Virus record (IMG/VR): IMGVR_UViG_3300042866_000578
Coordinates: 1-21,160 of that record
Length of the DNA stretch: 21,160 bases
From: a virus
Direction: 5' to 3' (one strand)
The notes beneath the pieces were generated by a model, which saw only the letters and a program-made list of their open reading frames with translations, did no database searches and was not told where the DNA came from. A program made the position numbers and the translations under genes. Below are positions 14,788 through 20,982 of this stretch, piece by piece (positions within the stretch are counted from its first letter, which is position 1; the number at the start of each line of letters is the position of its first letter).

Positions 14788-15993
14788 ATGCCATCACGCT
14801 ACCTTCGCAGATCGTCACCAGACAGGCTCAAGCCATGCTCAGAGCGAATGGTTGACGTTTGCGACATCGAAACGGCTGATGGCTGTTGTGGTGTGATTCC
14901 TTGCAAGCTTTGCATTGAATGGGAAACCTACGACGACGGCATCGCCTACGGTTCAGCGACATTCGCTGGCTCATCATGGACAGGCACGGTTGGCGGCCAT
15001 GCGTTTGTATCGTACTGGGAGAGGAATTACGAGACCGACGAATGCGAATATGTTGTTACTCTCGACGACGAGGAAGTGTACCGCGCGAACTGTTACGAGG
15101 GGGCAAGCTGCCGTGATCCACAGGGCGAAGTCGAGGTGTCGACGGCATACCTTGAGGGCACGCTTCGATGGCAAAAATACGAGCCACTTGAACTGCAACT
15201 AACGACGGACCCTGACACAGGATGCCGCGACTTTTTTTGCGGAACCTGTCGTTGCTCCTGCGAATGCGTTTGCGTGACGATTACGGAATCGAACGGGATG
15301 ACTTTATCTGGCGAACTTTGCAACATTAGCTACGAATGCGACGCGCCGGTTTGGGCTGGCACTGTCGGCTACTATGAACTGTCAATCGCACTTGGCCGCA
15401 ATCAATACGGCGAGTGCATTATTACCATGTCTGTCGATGGAGAGGAACAGGAGCCAGTTGCTGCGCCGGGCTGTGCGTCGATGACCGCGACCGTGACGTT
15501 GTATGACGGAACGACGATTGCGGTTGCTTGCAAGCAGTGCTTGTGCGAATCAAGTGGCTGTCCATGCTGTCCCGGTTGGCTTCTTACGGCGTCGGCGTCA
15601 GTCGAATACACGACGATTCCAGAAACATCCGATTGCGGGGCATTTGATCCAGCCGTTGTGACTGGCGATTTTGGGTGCGAGGATACTGGTGATCCGGAGG
15701 GCACGGTTTTACGTTTGGACGCTACGTTTCTCAACGCCAGAGTTTTTTGCCAAGATAACGGAGACGGCACTTATCAATGGAAAGCTCAGTACCGCTCCGC
15801 AATTTCAGGCGGCACATTTGAGCCGCCAATATCCGACACATGGGCAGACGGTGAAGATTTCGATTTTATTTGCCCAACGTGCGACGATCCAATCGGAGAG
15901 TTTTCTTTTATTGCATATATGGCGTGTGAGACTTCCGGAGGAGTGGTATCGTATCCTGTGCTAGTTCAGGGCATTGTCACAATTGGATGCTGA
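14788..15993 (+). CDS. Cysteine-rich modular tail-region protein
   Basis: A 401-residue protein with 33 cysteines (about 8 percent), acidic, with no recognised family. It is built from repeating modules. Cys clusters at 33-42, 146-162 (CGTCRCSCECVC) and 248-261 (CKQCLCESSGCPCC) each precede a beta-rich domain. The first two domains share an aligned core, W64-x-GTVG and W189-x-GTVG, each followed by an aromatic or hydrophobic strand, an RN (79-80 and 204-205) and a Cys (C86, C210), with a spacing of about 125 residues. The third domain (262-401) ends in Cys. The likely role is an adhesin or tail-fibre-like surface protein stabilised by disulfides or bound metal. That is inference from composition and position at the end of the structural genes. 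GGAG lies 10 bases before the ATG. Confidence 0.62.
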   Translation: MPSRYLRRSSPDRLKPCSERMVDVCDIETADGCCGVIPCKLCIEWETYDDGIAYGSATFAGSSWTGTVGGHAFVSYWERNYETDECEYVVTLDDEEVYRANCYEGASCRDPQGEVEVSTAYLEGTLRWQKYEPLELQLTTDPDTGCRDFFCGTCRCSCECVCVTITESNGMTLSGELCNISYECDAPVWAGTVGYYELSIALGRNQYGECIITMSVDGEEQEPVAAPGCASMTATVTLYDGTTIAVACKQCLCESSGCPCCPGWLLTASASVEYTTIPETSDCGAFDPAVVTGDFGCEDTGDPEGTVLRLDATFLNARVFCQDNGDGTYQWKAQYRSAISGGTFEPPISDTWADGEDFDFICPTCDDPIGEFSFIAYMACETSGGVVSYPVLVQGIVTIGC

Positions 15994-15994
15994 T

Positions 15995-16168
15995 ATGCAG
16001 GAAATGATTGCAGTCGCAAAGGTCGTGTTTTGGGCCGTGTTGTTGTCTCGAATATCGATGGCGATCACAACGGATTTGGAACTACGCAAGAAAAACGAGA
16101 TGAACCGACAAGCGGCGGAAGGAGTTCACCAGATGATGCAAGAAAAGGCCGCACAAAATGGGATGTGA
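15995..16168 (+). CDS. Small single-pass membrane protein (57 aa)
   Basis: A short protein with a hydrophobic segment (EMIAVAKVVFWAVLLSRISMAITT, about residues 4-26) followed by a charged amphipathic helix (ELRKKNEMNRQAAEGVHQMMQEKAAQNG). This topology, one membrane helix and a cytoplasmic or periplasmic charged tail, recalls small holin-, spanin- or anchor-like phage proteins. The size and lack of a second helix make any specific call unsafe. The ATG at 15995 follows the previous stop by one base, and a second ATG lies at 16004. It overlaps the next gene by 11 bases. It is the only candidate here for a lysis-type membrane protein. Confidence 0.45.
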   Translation: MQEMIAVAKVVFWAVLLSRISMAITTDLELRKKNEMNRQAAEGVHQMMQEKAAQNGM

Positions 16169-17360
16169 GGGCTGCACTGCTGAGTTGTGCATTGTTAGAG
16201 GCAAGGCATTGGCAAAGGCGATGCTAACGACATGCCAGCGCGGAAATGGAGCGGCTGTTGACGCGATGCTACAGAAGGTCGAGCAGGCGAGAGCGGCAGT
16301 CGCAACAAGTCAGCCGGACAGGCACCTACGCAAAGCAGTAGCCACTGCCAGCCACAAGCCATGCCAATCGTGCAACAGCAAGCCGAAATCAAAACTCGCC
16401 CGTGCAGTCGACCGCGTTGTCTCGCTCAAAAATGCAGCCGTCGATTTCATCCAGGACGGAATGGCGGTTGCCACCGCTGAGCAGCAGGCGAATCGCTCCG
16501 CAATCTGTGCCGCGTGTCCGCTCAACAAAGACGGATGGTGCGACGATACCAAAGGCGGATGCGGGTGCAATCTGTCGCTGAAGGTAATGCCTCGGGCCTC
16601 GTATTGTCCGCTTGGTAAGTGGGCGTCGTATCGAGAGGACTACAGACCGCTGGTGAATCCAACTCGAAGCCTGATGTTTCACTTGTACCCGCTAAAACGT
16701 CGCGAGGATGTTTGGAAATGGCATGTGCAGCAGATTCGAAAGCATCAAGACAAGTTTAATGGCAAGATTGTAATCGGCGTTGGAGTTGATTCATCGACAG
16801 CGACAATCGAAGAAGTGCAAAAGCAGTTTGATGGGATTCGAGTCGACAAATGGTTCCGGGCCGAAAACAATAAGCTGGCTGAGACGTTGACGCACGTAGA
16901 GATGTTGTCAGAGCTGCAGACAGACGATACGAACGCGATCATTTTCCGGGCTCACACAAAGGCCGTTACGAAACAGCCGGGGGCAGTGGAAGAAAAGTGG
17001 GCCGAAATACTCTGGGACGGCAACATGGATCTGCCGTCAGTAGAAGATGCCTTGGCGAGTCATCTTGTCTGTGGCGTGATGCGATCGCAAACACCGCTAG
17101 TAAAGAAAAAGCCCGGTGATTTCTTCTATGCAGGTTCGGCGTACTGGATGCGAGCCAAGGAGGTCTTTGAGCGAGACTGGCAGTGGAAAGAAGCAAACAG
17201 GTGGATTGTTGAGTACGTGCCTGCTCATCTGTTTGCTTTTGCAGAATCTGCCTGCATATTCCATGATTTAGTCCCGTCCTCGGTGCTCAACCATCAATAC
17301 TTTGCAGAGCACGTCGACGCCGAATGGAAAGCGTGGAAAGCAGCGAGGGGCATCGAATGA
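16158..17360 (+). CDS. Cys-cluster protein fused to glycosyltransferase-like domain
   Basis: A 400-residue two-part protein. The N-terminal 160 residues hold two Cys clusters: C3/C6/C11 with C69/C72, then C117-x2-C120, C128, C135-x-C137 and C150. The second is the pattern AICAACPLNKDGWCDDTKGGCGCNLSLKV...CPLGKW, which I know from small phage zinc-binding proteins. The C-terminal part from LMFHLYPLKRREDVWKWHVQQI has a Rossmann-like GT flavour, with VIGVGVDSS and a conserved-looking NAIIFRAHTKAVTK and FFYAGSAYWMRA. It resembles the rhamnan-synthesis F type of glycan-transfer domain, but no DxD is evident. I would call it glycosyltransferase-like, not proven. It overlaps the next GT gene by ATGA. 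Confidence 0.6.
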   Translation: MGCEGCTAELCIVRGKALAKAMLTTCQRGNGAAVDAMLQKVEQARAAVATSQPDRHLRKAVATASHKPCQSCNSKPKSKLARAVDRVVSLKNAAVDFIQDGMAVATAEQQANRSAICAACPLNKDGWCDDTKGGCGCNLSLKVMPRASYCPLGKWASYREDYRPLVNPTRSLMFHLYPLKRREDVWKWHVQQIRKHQDKFNGKIVIGVGVDSSTATIEEVQKQFDGIRVDKWFRAENNKLAETLTHVEMLSELQTDDTNAIIFRAHTKAVTKQPGAVEEKWAEILWDGNMDLPSVEDALASHLVCGVMRSQTPLVKKKPGDFFYAGSAYWMRAKEVFERDWQWKEANRWIVEYVPAHLFAFAESACIFHDLVPSSVLNHQYFAEHVDAEWKAWKAARGIE

Positions 17361-18070
17361 TTCCAGTCTACGTCAACACCTTCAACCGCCTCACCACGAC
17401 GCGCAAGCTGTGCGAACAGATCGCGGCACTCGACAACGCAGTCCCGATCATCGTCGATAACAACTCCACATGGGGGCCACTCCTCGATTGGTACGCAAGT
17501 GATTGCCCGTTCGAGGTTGTGAGACTCACCGAAAATCTGGGACATCACGCTCCTTGGCGGGCCGGCATCGTCGACAGGCCCAACAGCGGCTTTTACTGCG
17601 TCACTGACTGCGATCTGGACCTAGAAGGCGTCCCGGCCGATCTGATGCAGGTGCTCGCGTTTCCAATGACGTGGCGACGGATGCCGGGCGTCGTAAAATC
17701 TGGCGTTGCATTGCGAATCGATGACTTGCCACCGTGGCAAACTCAGGTCAAGGAATGGGAGTCGCGATTCTGGCGGCATAGCATCGCAGGAAGTTATTAC
17801 GCGGCTCCAATCGACACAACGCTGGCAATGTATCGAGCGAGCACGCCGCACCGGACGGCAACAAAGGTTGCTGGAGTTCGGGCTGTTCGTGTCGGAGGCG
17901 ATTACACGGCGCGGCATATGCCCTGGTATCTCGACCCGACGAATCTGGATGAAGAGAACGCGAACTACTTCGCGACGGCGAACGATAGTAACTCTTGGCG
18001 GCCGGATGGGAATAAGCTCACGTCACGATTTTGCAATTCAGGGAGATGCCATGCACCCCGGCGCGTTTGA
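17357..18070 (+). CDS. Glycosyltransferase, GT-A / GT2-like
   Basis: A 237-residue family 2-type sugar transferase. The fold markers are in order: VYVNTFNRLTTTRKLCEQI (donor-binding first strand and helix), PIIVDNNST (30-38), VVRLTENLGHHAPWRAGI (the N-x-G-x-x-x-A-x-N-like segment), and FYCVTDCDLDLEGVP with the metal-binding DCD (84-86). The later RVGGDYTARHMPWYLDP fits an acceptor-site loop. It overlaps the upstream gene by ATGA and the downstream methyltransferase by 20 bases, so the three are surely co-expressed. The donor and acceptor are unknown. Acting on a virion protein, on phage DNA sugars or on host surface glycans are all open. Confidence 0.8.
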   Translation: MIPVYVNTFNRLTTTRKLCEQIAALDNAVPIIVDNNSTWGPLLDWYASDCPFEVVRLTENLGHHAPWRAGIVDRPNSGFYCVTDCDLDLEGVPADLMQVLAFPMTWRRMPGVVKSGVALRIDDLPPWQTQVKEWESRFWRHSIAGSYYAAPIDTTLAMYRASTPHRTATKVAGVRAVRVGGDYTARHMPWYLDPTNLDEENANYFATANDSNSWRPDGNKLTSRFCNSGRCHAPRRV

Positions 18071-18542
18071 ATTTGTTGGGCGGTATGCGACGGCCGACGA
18101 AATCTCTGTAATAGAGATCGGCAGCCGCGACATCAACGGCAGTGTTCGGGCACACTTTCCCGGAGCCACATGGATCGGCCTTGATTTGATTGCAGGCCCA
18201 GCGGTCGACGTTGTGTGCGATGCGATGGAATACGATCCGACACAGTTGGTCGACATGGTGATCTGCTGCGAGGTGCTTGAGCACTGCATGACATGGGACT
18301 CACTGATTTCCCACGCTGCAAGCTGGCTGAAGCCCGGCGGAAAAATCCTGATCACATGCGGCGGTCCCGGCAGAGATCCGCACTCAGCAATTGACGGCGG
18401 GGCATTGCAGGTCGACGAACACTACGGCAACATCAGTCAGGACCAGCTTGCAGAGGAGCTTCATTACGCAGGATTCGTCGGAATCGACGTGAGCGGCAAT
18501 GAACACTGGCGAGACACTTACGCGGTGGCGTGGAAATTGTAG
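18051..18542 (+). CDS. Class I SAM-dependent methyltransferase
   Basis: A 163-residue methyltransferase of the Methyltransf_11 kind. Motif I is ISVIEIGSRDINGS (18-31) with the acidic second strand WIGLDL (D45). Motif post-I/II is VDMVICCEVLEHC (67-79) and the late strand is WLKPGGKILITCGGPGRD. The C-terminal SQDQLAEELHYAGFVGIDVSGNEHW is the usual final helix-strand. The ATG at 18051 has GGGAG 5 bases upstream. The longer open frame back to 17706 lies inside the glycosyltransferase gene and is not used. It is the last gene of the late operon, with the strong stem at 18588 shortly after it. Small-molecule or sugar O-methylation is the likeliest task. Confidence 0.8.
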   Translation: MHPGAFEFVGRYATADEISVIEIGSRDINGSVRAHFPGATWIGLDLIAGPAVDVVCDAMEYDPTQLVDMVICCEVLEHCMTWDSLISHAASWLKPGGKILITCGGPGRDPHSAIDGGALQVDEHYGNISQDQLAEELHYAGFVGIDVSGNEHWRDTYAVAWKL

Positions 18543-18587
18543 GCAAGACCGTCATAGCCAAGGCAAGCCGAGCGGATAAATAGCAAG

Positions 18588-18646
18588 GCAGCCAAACGCA
18601 GTCTGGGAACAGCCATCTTGATCGGGGTGGCTGTCTGCGTTTCTGC
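18588..18646 (+). terminator. Long interrupted stem at the end of the late operon
   Basis: Three nested perfect segments: GCAG (18588-18591) with CTGC (18643-18646); AAACGCAG (18594-18601) with CTGCGTTT (18635-18642); and ACAGCCA (18609-18615) with TGGCTGT (18628-18634). The left side carries a CC bulge and a 7-base bulge, and the loop is 12 bases. That is 19 pairs in total. There is no proper T-run after it, so it may be a terminator of unusual form or another structured RNA. It lies 45 bases after the last late gene. Confidence 0.6.
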
Positions 18647-18648
18647 AC

Positions 18649-18676
18649 TTGATTCTGGCGCGACGGGTGCTATCAT
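18649..18676 (+). promoter_or_regulatory. Sigma70-like promoter before the ParB-like gene
   Basis: TTGATT (18649-18654) and TATCAT (18671-18676) are 16 bases apart. A perfect 7-base inverted repeat, TTGATTC (18649-18655) and GAATCAA (18678-18684), brackets the -10 region, so the -35 and the expected start point are both inside arms of the repeat. This is a likely operator or autoregulated promoter. It would start transcription around 18683 and drive the structured leader. Confidence 0.5.
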
Positions 18677-18686
18677 AGAATCAACG

Positions 18687-18704
18687 TCACACGGTCAGGT
18701 GTGA
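18687..18704 (+). promoter_or_regulatory. Inverted repeat at the leader 5' end
   Basis: TCACAC, then a 6-base spacer, then GTGTGA: a perfect 6-base-arm repeat just past the expected transcription start. It could be an operator or the first hairpin of the leader RNA. Confidence 0.4.
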
Positions 18705-18719
18705 TATGTCAGTAAGTTT

Positions 18720-18738
18720 TCCGGGCTGTAAACCCGGA
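18720..18738 (+). other. Hairpin with tRNA-Tyr-like anticodon loop
   Basis: TCCGGG pairs with CCCGGA around the 7-base loop CTGTAAA. The 5-pair inner stem plus this loop is the form of a tRNA-Tyr anticodon arm (U33, GTA anticodon, A37/A38). No acceptor, D or T arm is present, so this is not a tRNA. It may be chance, a decoy, or an attachment-site remnant. The arm's CGGGC (18722-18726) can alternatively pair with GCCCG of the following terminator. Confidence 0.5.
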
Positions 18739-18746
18739 CTGCCTAA

Positions 18747-18782
18747 GCCCGCCGCAAGTCTGACCGCTTGCGTGCGGGTTTT
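18747..18782 (+). terminator. Intrinsic terminator inside the leader of the ParB-like gene
   Basis: CCCGC-CGCAAG (18748-18758) pairs with CTTGCG-(T)-GCGGG (18767-18778) with one bulged T and an 8-base loop. G-T and A-T pairs extend it. It is followed by TTTT (18779-18782). The strong GC stem plus T-run is classical. It ends only 6 bases before the Shine-Dalgarno GGAG (18789-18792), so it is placed as an attenuator or the end of a short leader RNA of about 100 nt. Confidence 0.65.
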
Positions 18783-18798
18783 GCATTTGGAGATTTGC

Positions 18799-19809
18799 AT
18801 GTTTACCACAGATAGCAGGACAGAGAATTTTCTGACTGCAATGGGAATTAAGTACGAGTATTGCAACGGGTTACGGCTGCCTGATGACTTCGCAAAAGGA
18901 TGGAACACCGAGAACATTGGCAGGCCGGTTGCGGTGAGAGAAGATGCTGTTTTGGAATATGCAGCGTTGATGGAAGCGGGATCGGCTGCACCGGCACCGA
19001 TTCTATGCAAGACGGAAGACGGGCTGCGGGTTTTGGATGGAGTTCAGCGATTGTCAGCGGCGGAACTGCAGCAGACAACCAGAATTTCTGCCTATGTCGT
19101 TTCGACCGACAATGAGGATTCACTGGCTTCCATTCGTGTTCTTGCAAACGCACGAATGCAGGGCAGGGCAGAACCGGCAGAATGGACGCGACGACGGGCA
19201 GTTGAAGTGCTTGTCGTCGGCAGGGGAATGAGTGCGGCAGAAGTCGCCAAAATGGGCGGATGGAAAACAGCGGATGTCAAACGCATTGCGGACGCAATTG
19301 AATTGCAGTCAAGAATTTGCCACATCGGAGGGCCGGAACTGTCCGACGCAATGCTGGCAGAGTTGCGACCGTTTATTGAAAAGGGGCCAGTCCTTGAGCA
19401 GGCATCGCAGCCGGTGACAGGGTTTCTGCAGACTCTGAAGCAGTCGCGAATGTCGGCTACGGACGCAACGCCTTACATTGAATCATTTTTTGGATCTCTG
19501 CCAAAGTCTGCAAACCCGCACAAGGTCTACGCAGACCGGCTGGAGGAATTGCACGAAGACCCGGAAATTCGCTCACGGATTACAGGCAGGCAGTGTGCAG
19601 AGCTGCCGAAGGATGTCGTGCTGCTTCGAACGCTGAAGACAGCAGAAACTGTGATTGACCACATTTTGACGCATGGCGAGCGAGTGCCAAACGTCGATGA
19701 ATTCTTTCGGCTGCTGAATCGACTGGAGACAAAACTGAAATCGATTGCACCAAACAAGGCGGCACAGACTGTTCGCGTTCCTGCTGATATGTGGAGTGAC
19801 AAACGATGA
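18799..19809 (+). CDS. ParB-like nuclease-domain protein
   Basis: A 336-residue protein with a ParB/Srx-type N-terminal domain. Residues 44-130 contain VAVREDAVLEYAALMEAG, then ILCKTEDGLRVLDGVQRLSAAELQ, the ParB-type hydrophobic-D-G-x-x-R-x-x-A motif (78-90), and ISAYVVSTDNEDSLASIRVLANARMQG. A helix-turn-helix-like segment (GMSAAEVAKMGGWKTADVKRIADAIE, 143-168) follows, as in ParB and KorB relatives. The C-terminal half is helical and unrecognised. Such proteins in phages serve as partition, DNA-binding or (in other families) nuclease/NTPase proteins, and which of these applies here is open. The start ATG has GGAG 6 bases upstream. An upstream in-frame ATG at 18706 would translate through the terminator stem and is not preferred. 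It overlaps the next gene by ATGA. Confidence 0.72.
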   Translation: MFTTDSRTENFLTAMGIKYEYCNGLRLPDDFAKGWNTENIGRPVAVREDAVLEYAALMEAGSAAPAPILCKTEDGLRVLDGVQRLSAAELQQTTRISAYVVSTDNEDSLASIRVLANARMQGRAEPAEWTRRRAVEVLVVGRGMSAAEVAKMGGWKTADVKRIADAIELQSRICHIGGPELSDAMLAELRPFIEKGPVLEQASQPVTGFLQTLKQSRMSATDATPYIESFFGSLPKSANPHKVYADRLEELHEDPEIRSRITGRQCAELPKDVVLLRTLKTAETVIDHILTHGERVPNVDEFFRLLNRLETKLKSIAPNKAAQTVRVPADMWSDKR

Positions 19810-20576
19810 GCGTTTCGCAAGTAAAAAAACGGTTTGCTGAAATGGAGTCATATCTCGGCAGGGACAAGGAAGCGTTGCGGCGTCTGAAGTTGTTGAAAGA
19901 TGACGTGAACGTGCTAAGAACGTCGCTGGCGGCGGCAGAAGAAAAGGCAGTGGAAGCTGAGACAGTGAAGGAGGCTGCTAGGAAACGGGCAGATGAGGCT
20001 GAGGCTGAGGCTGAGGCAATGAGACTCGATAATCAGAAAATGCGGGATGTCCATAGATGTATGGAAGCGAAGCTTCGCAATGTGGAATTTCAGGCATTGC
20101 GGCAAGAGGCTGATGAGAGCGATATGGACGAATATGATGATACGGTGCCTACAGGTGATGGCGTTGAGGCAAAAAAACTAATGAAAGCATTGCGACGGCA
20201 ATTGCCTCAATGCCCTCAATTGACAGCCAAGGAATCTGCTAGACATTGCCCGGCGTTTATTCGACAGGGATTCTCTAGGGGCTGGTCACACAGAGATATT
20301 TGGACCCTTGGCGCATCAGTTGCAATAATTGCAGCACACGAAGGCGGCGTAACTATCATTGATCCAATAGGCACGGACTTCGGAGGAAAGGACAAGAAAA
20401 TAGGAGAGGGAATGGGAGGGGCTTTTATCCGGTGGTTTATGAAAAACTTTAAGGAGCGAGATCCCAGTTTGCCAAAGCCTAAGGTTTATTTCGGGAGTCG
20501 CGGTGCCCCAGCAGAATTGATTGAACCAGAAAGGTTAGAAGAACTCGCCACCGTTGGACCAGAACCCAGCAAATAG
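19806..20576 (+). CDS. Coiled-coil protein, partner of the ParB-like gene
   Basis: A 256-residue protein of unknown function, co-translated with the ParB-like gene (ATGA overlap). Residues 1 to about 105 form a long coiled coil (KKRFAEMESYLGRDKEALRRLK, then AAAEEKAVEAETVKEAARKRADEAEAEAEAMRL) that includes a short Glu-Ala tract from a GAGGCT tandem repeat (19996-20013). An acidic linker (DESDMDEYDDTVPTGDG) leads to a C-terminal domain with a cysteine pair (C136, C147), a central hydrophobic helix (GASVAIIAAHEGG) and basic ends (KDKKIGEGMGGAFIRWFMKNFKERD). No catalytic motif is visible. A structural or bridging partner for a DNA-binding protein is a reasonable but unproven idea. Confidence 0.65.
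   Translation: MSVSQVKKRFAEMESYLGRDKEALRRLKLLKDDVNVLRTSLAAAEEKAVEAETVKEAARKRADEAEAEAEAMRLDNQKMRDVHRCMEAKLRNVEFQALRQEADESDMDEYDDTVPTGDGVEAKKLMKALRRQLPQCPQLTAKESARHCPAFIRQGFSRGWSHRDIWTLGASVAIIAAHEGGVTIIDPIGTDFGGKDKKIGEGMGGAFIRWFMKNFKERDPSLPKPKVYFGSRGAPAELIEPERLEELATVGPEPSK
19996..20017 (+). repeat. Short GAGGCT tandem repeat inside the coiled-coil gene
   Basis: Three perfect copies of the hexamer GAGGCT (19996-20013) plus a partial fourth, encoding a Glu-Ala run. Its length may vary between relatives by replication slippage without breaking the frame. Confidence 0.7.
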
Positions 20577-20602
20577 CCTTGACCGACTTCGTGGGTGTGG
20601 TA

Positions 20603-20794
20603 ATGTGCGTTTGCTGTTCGGCGTGGAAACCGATTAGCGACATGCAATCGAAACGAATCATTGAATCTGGGCAGCCTGTCCCGTACACTCAGGCAACGCG
20701 ATTCGCAGTCGCACAATCCACAATGACAGCCAGAGCAGCAATGCCCTGGCTGTCGGCGTTTGGTGAGTGCAGAAAAGTCATGTTTTGGTGGTAA
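20603..20794 (+). CDS. Weak candidate small protein (63 aa), N-terminal Cys-rich
   Basis: An open frame from the ATG at 20603 (or TTG at 20579) to 20794, starting with MCVCCSAWKPISD and continuing as IIESGQPVPYTQATRFAVAQ. The N-terminal CxCC could bind metal. It follows the coiled-coil gene in the same direction by 26 bases, but has no clear Shine-Dalgarno and no recognised family. A second frame (20727-20873) carries CPGCRRLVSAEKSC and could be the continuation if there is a one-base frameshift. Call this a possible, not a supported, gene. Confidence 0.3.
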   Translation: MCVCCSAWKPISDMQSKRIIESGQPVPYTQATRFAVAQSTMTARAAMPWLSAFGECRKVMFWW

Positions 20795-20940
20795 CTGGAC
20801 ACAGAAATACCGCCGCTGTGAAATTCGTCGCAAACTGCGTGAGGCGTTTAATTCTGGGCAACGTCCAAACTGACGACCCAGACAGATCCAGAGCCCTCGG
20901 TCACTGTTGCACGAAACACCAAGACAGGCTGAATCTGAAG

Positions 20941-20958
20941 AGATCCAATACAGGATCT
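20941..20958 (+). promoter_or_regulatory. Inverted repeat AGATCC-N6-GGATCT
   Basis: Perfect 6-base arms separated by AATACA in a stretch with no confident gene. It may be an operator or a short hairpin. Nothing else identifies it. Confidence 0.3.
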
Positions 20959-20982
20959 GGATAAAGTGGCGGTATGCGCAAA

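Noticed and set aside
17706-18050. Extended N-terminus of the final methyltransferase
   Set aside because: It lies inside the glycosyltransferase gene. The ATG at 18051 has GGGAG at the right distance and directly precedes the methyltransferase fold.
18687-18778. Complete tRNA suggested by the tRNA-Tyr-like anticodon arm
   Set aside because: No acceptor pairing, no D arm and no T-loop (TTCGA-type) can be found at the right distances. Only the anticodon arm matches.
18706-18798. N-terminal extension of the ParB-like protein from the ATG at 18706
   Set aside because: It would translate the hairpin and terminator sequence, and the downstream ATG at 18799 has a much better Shine-Dalgarno.
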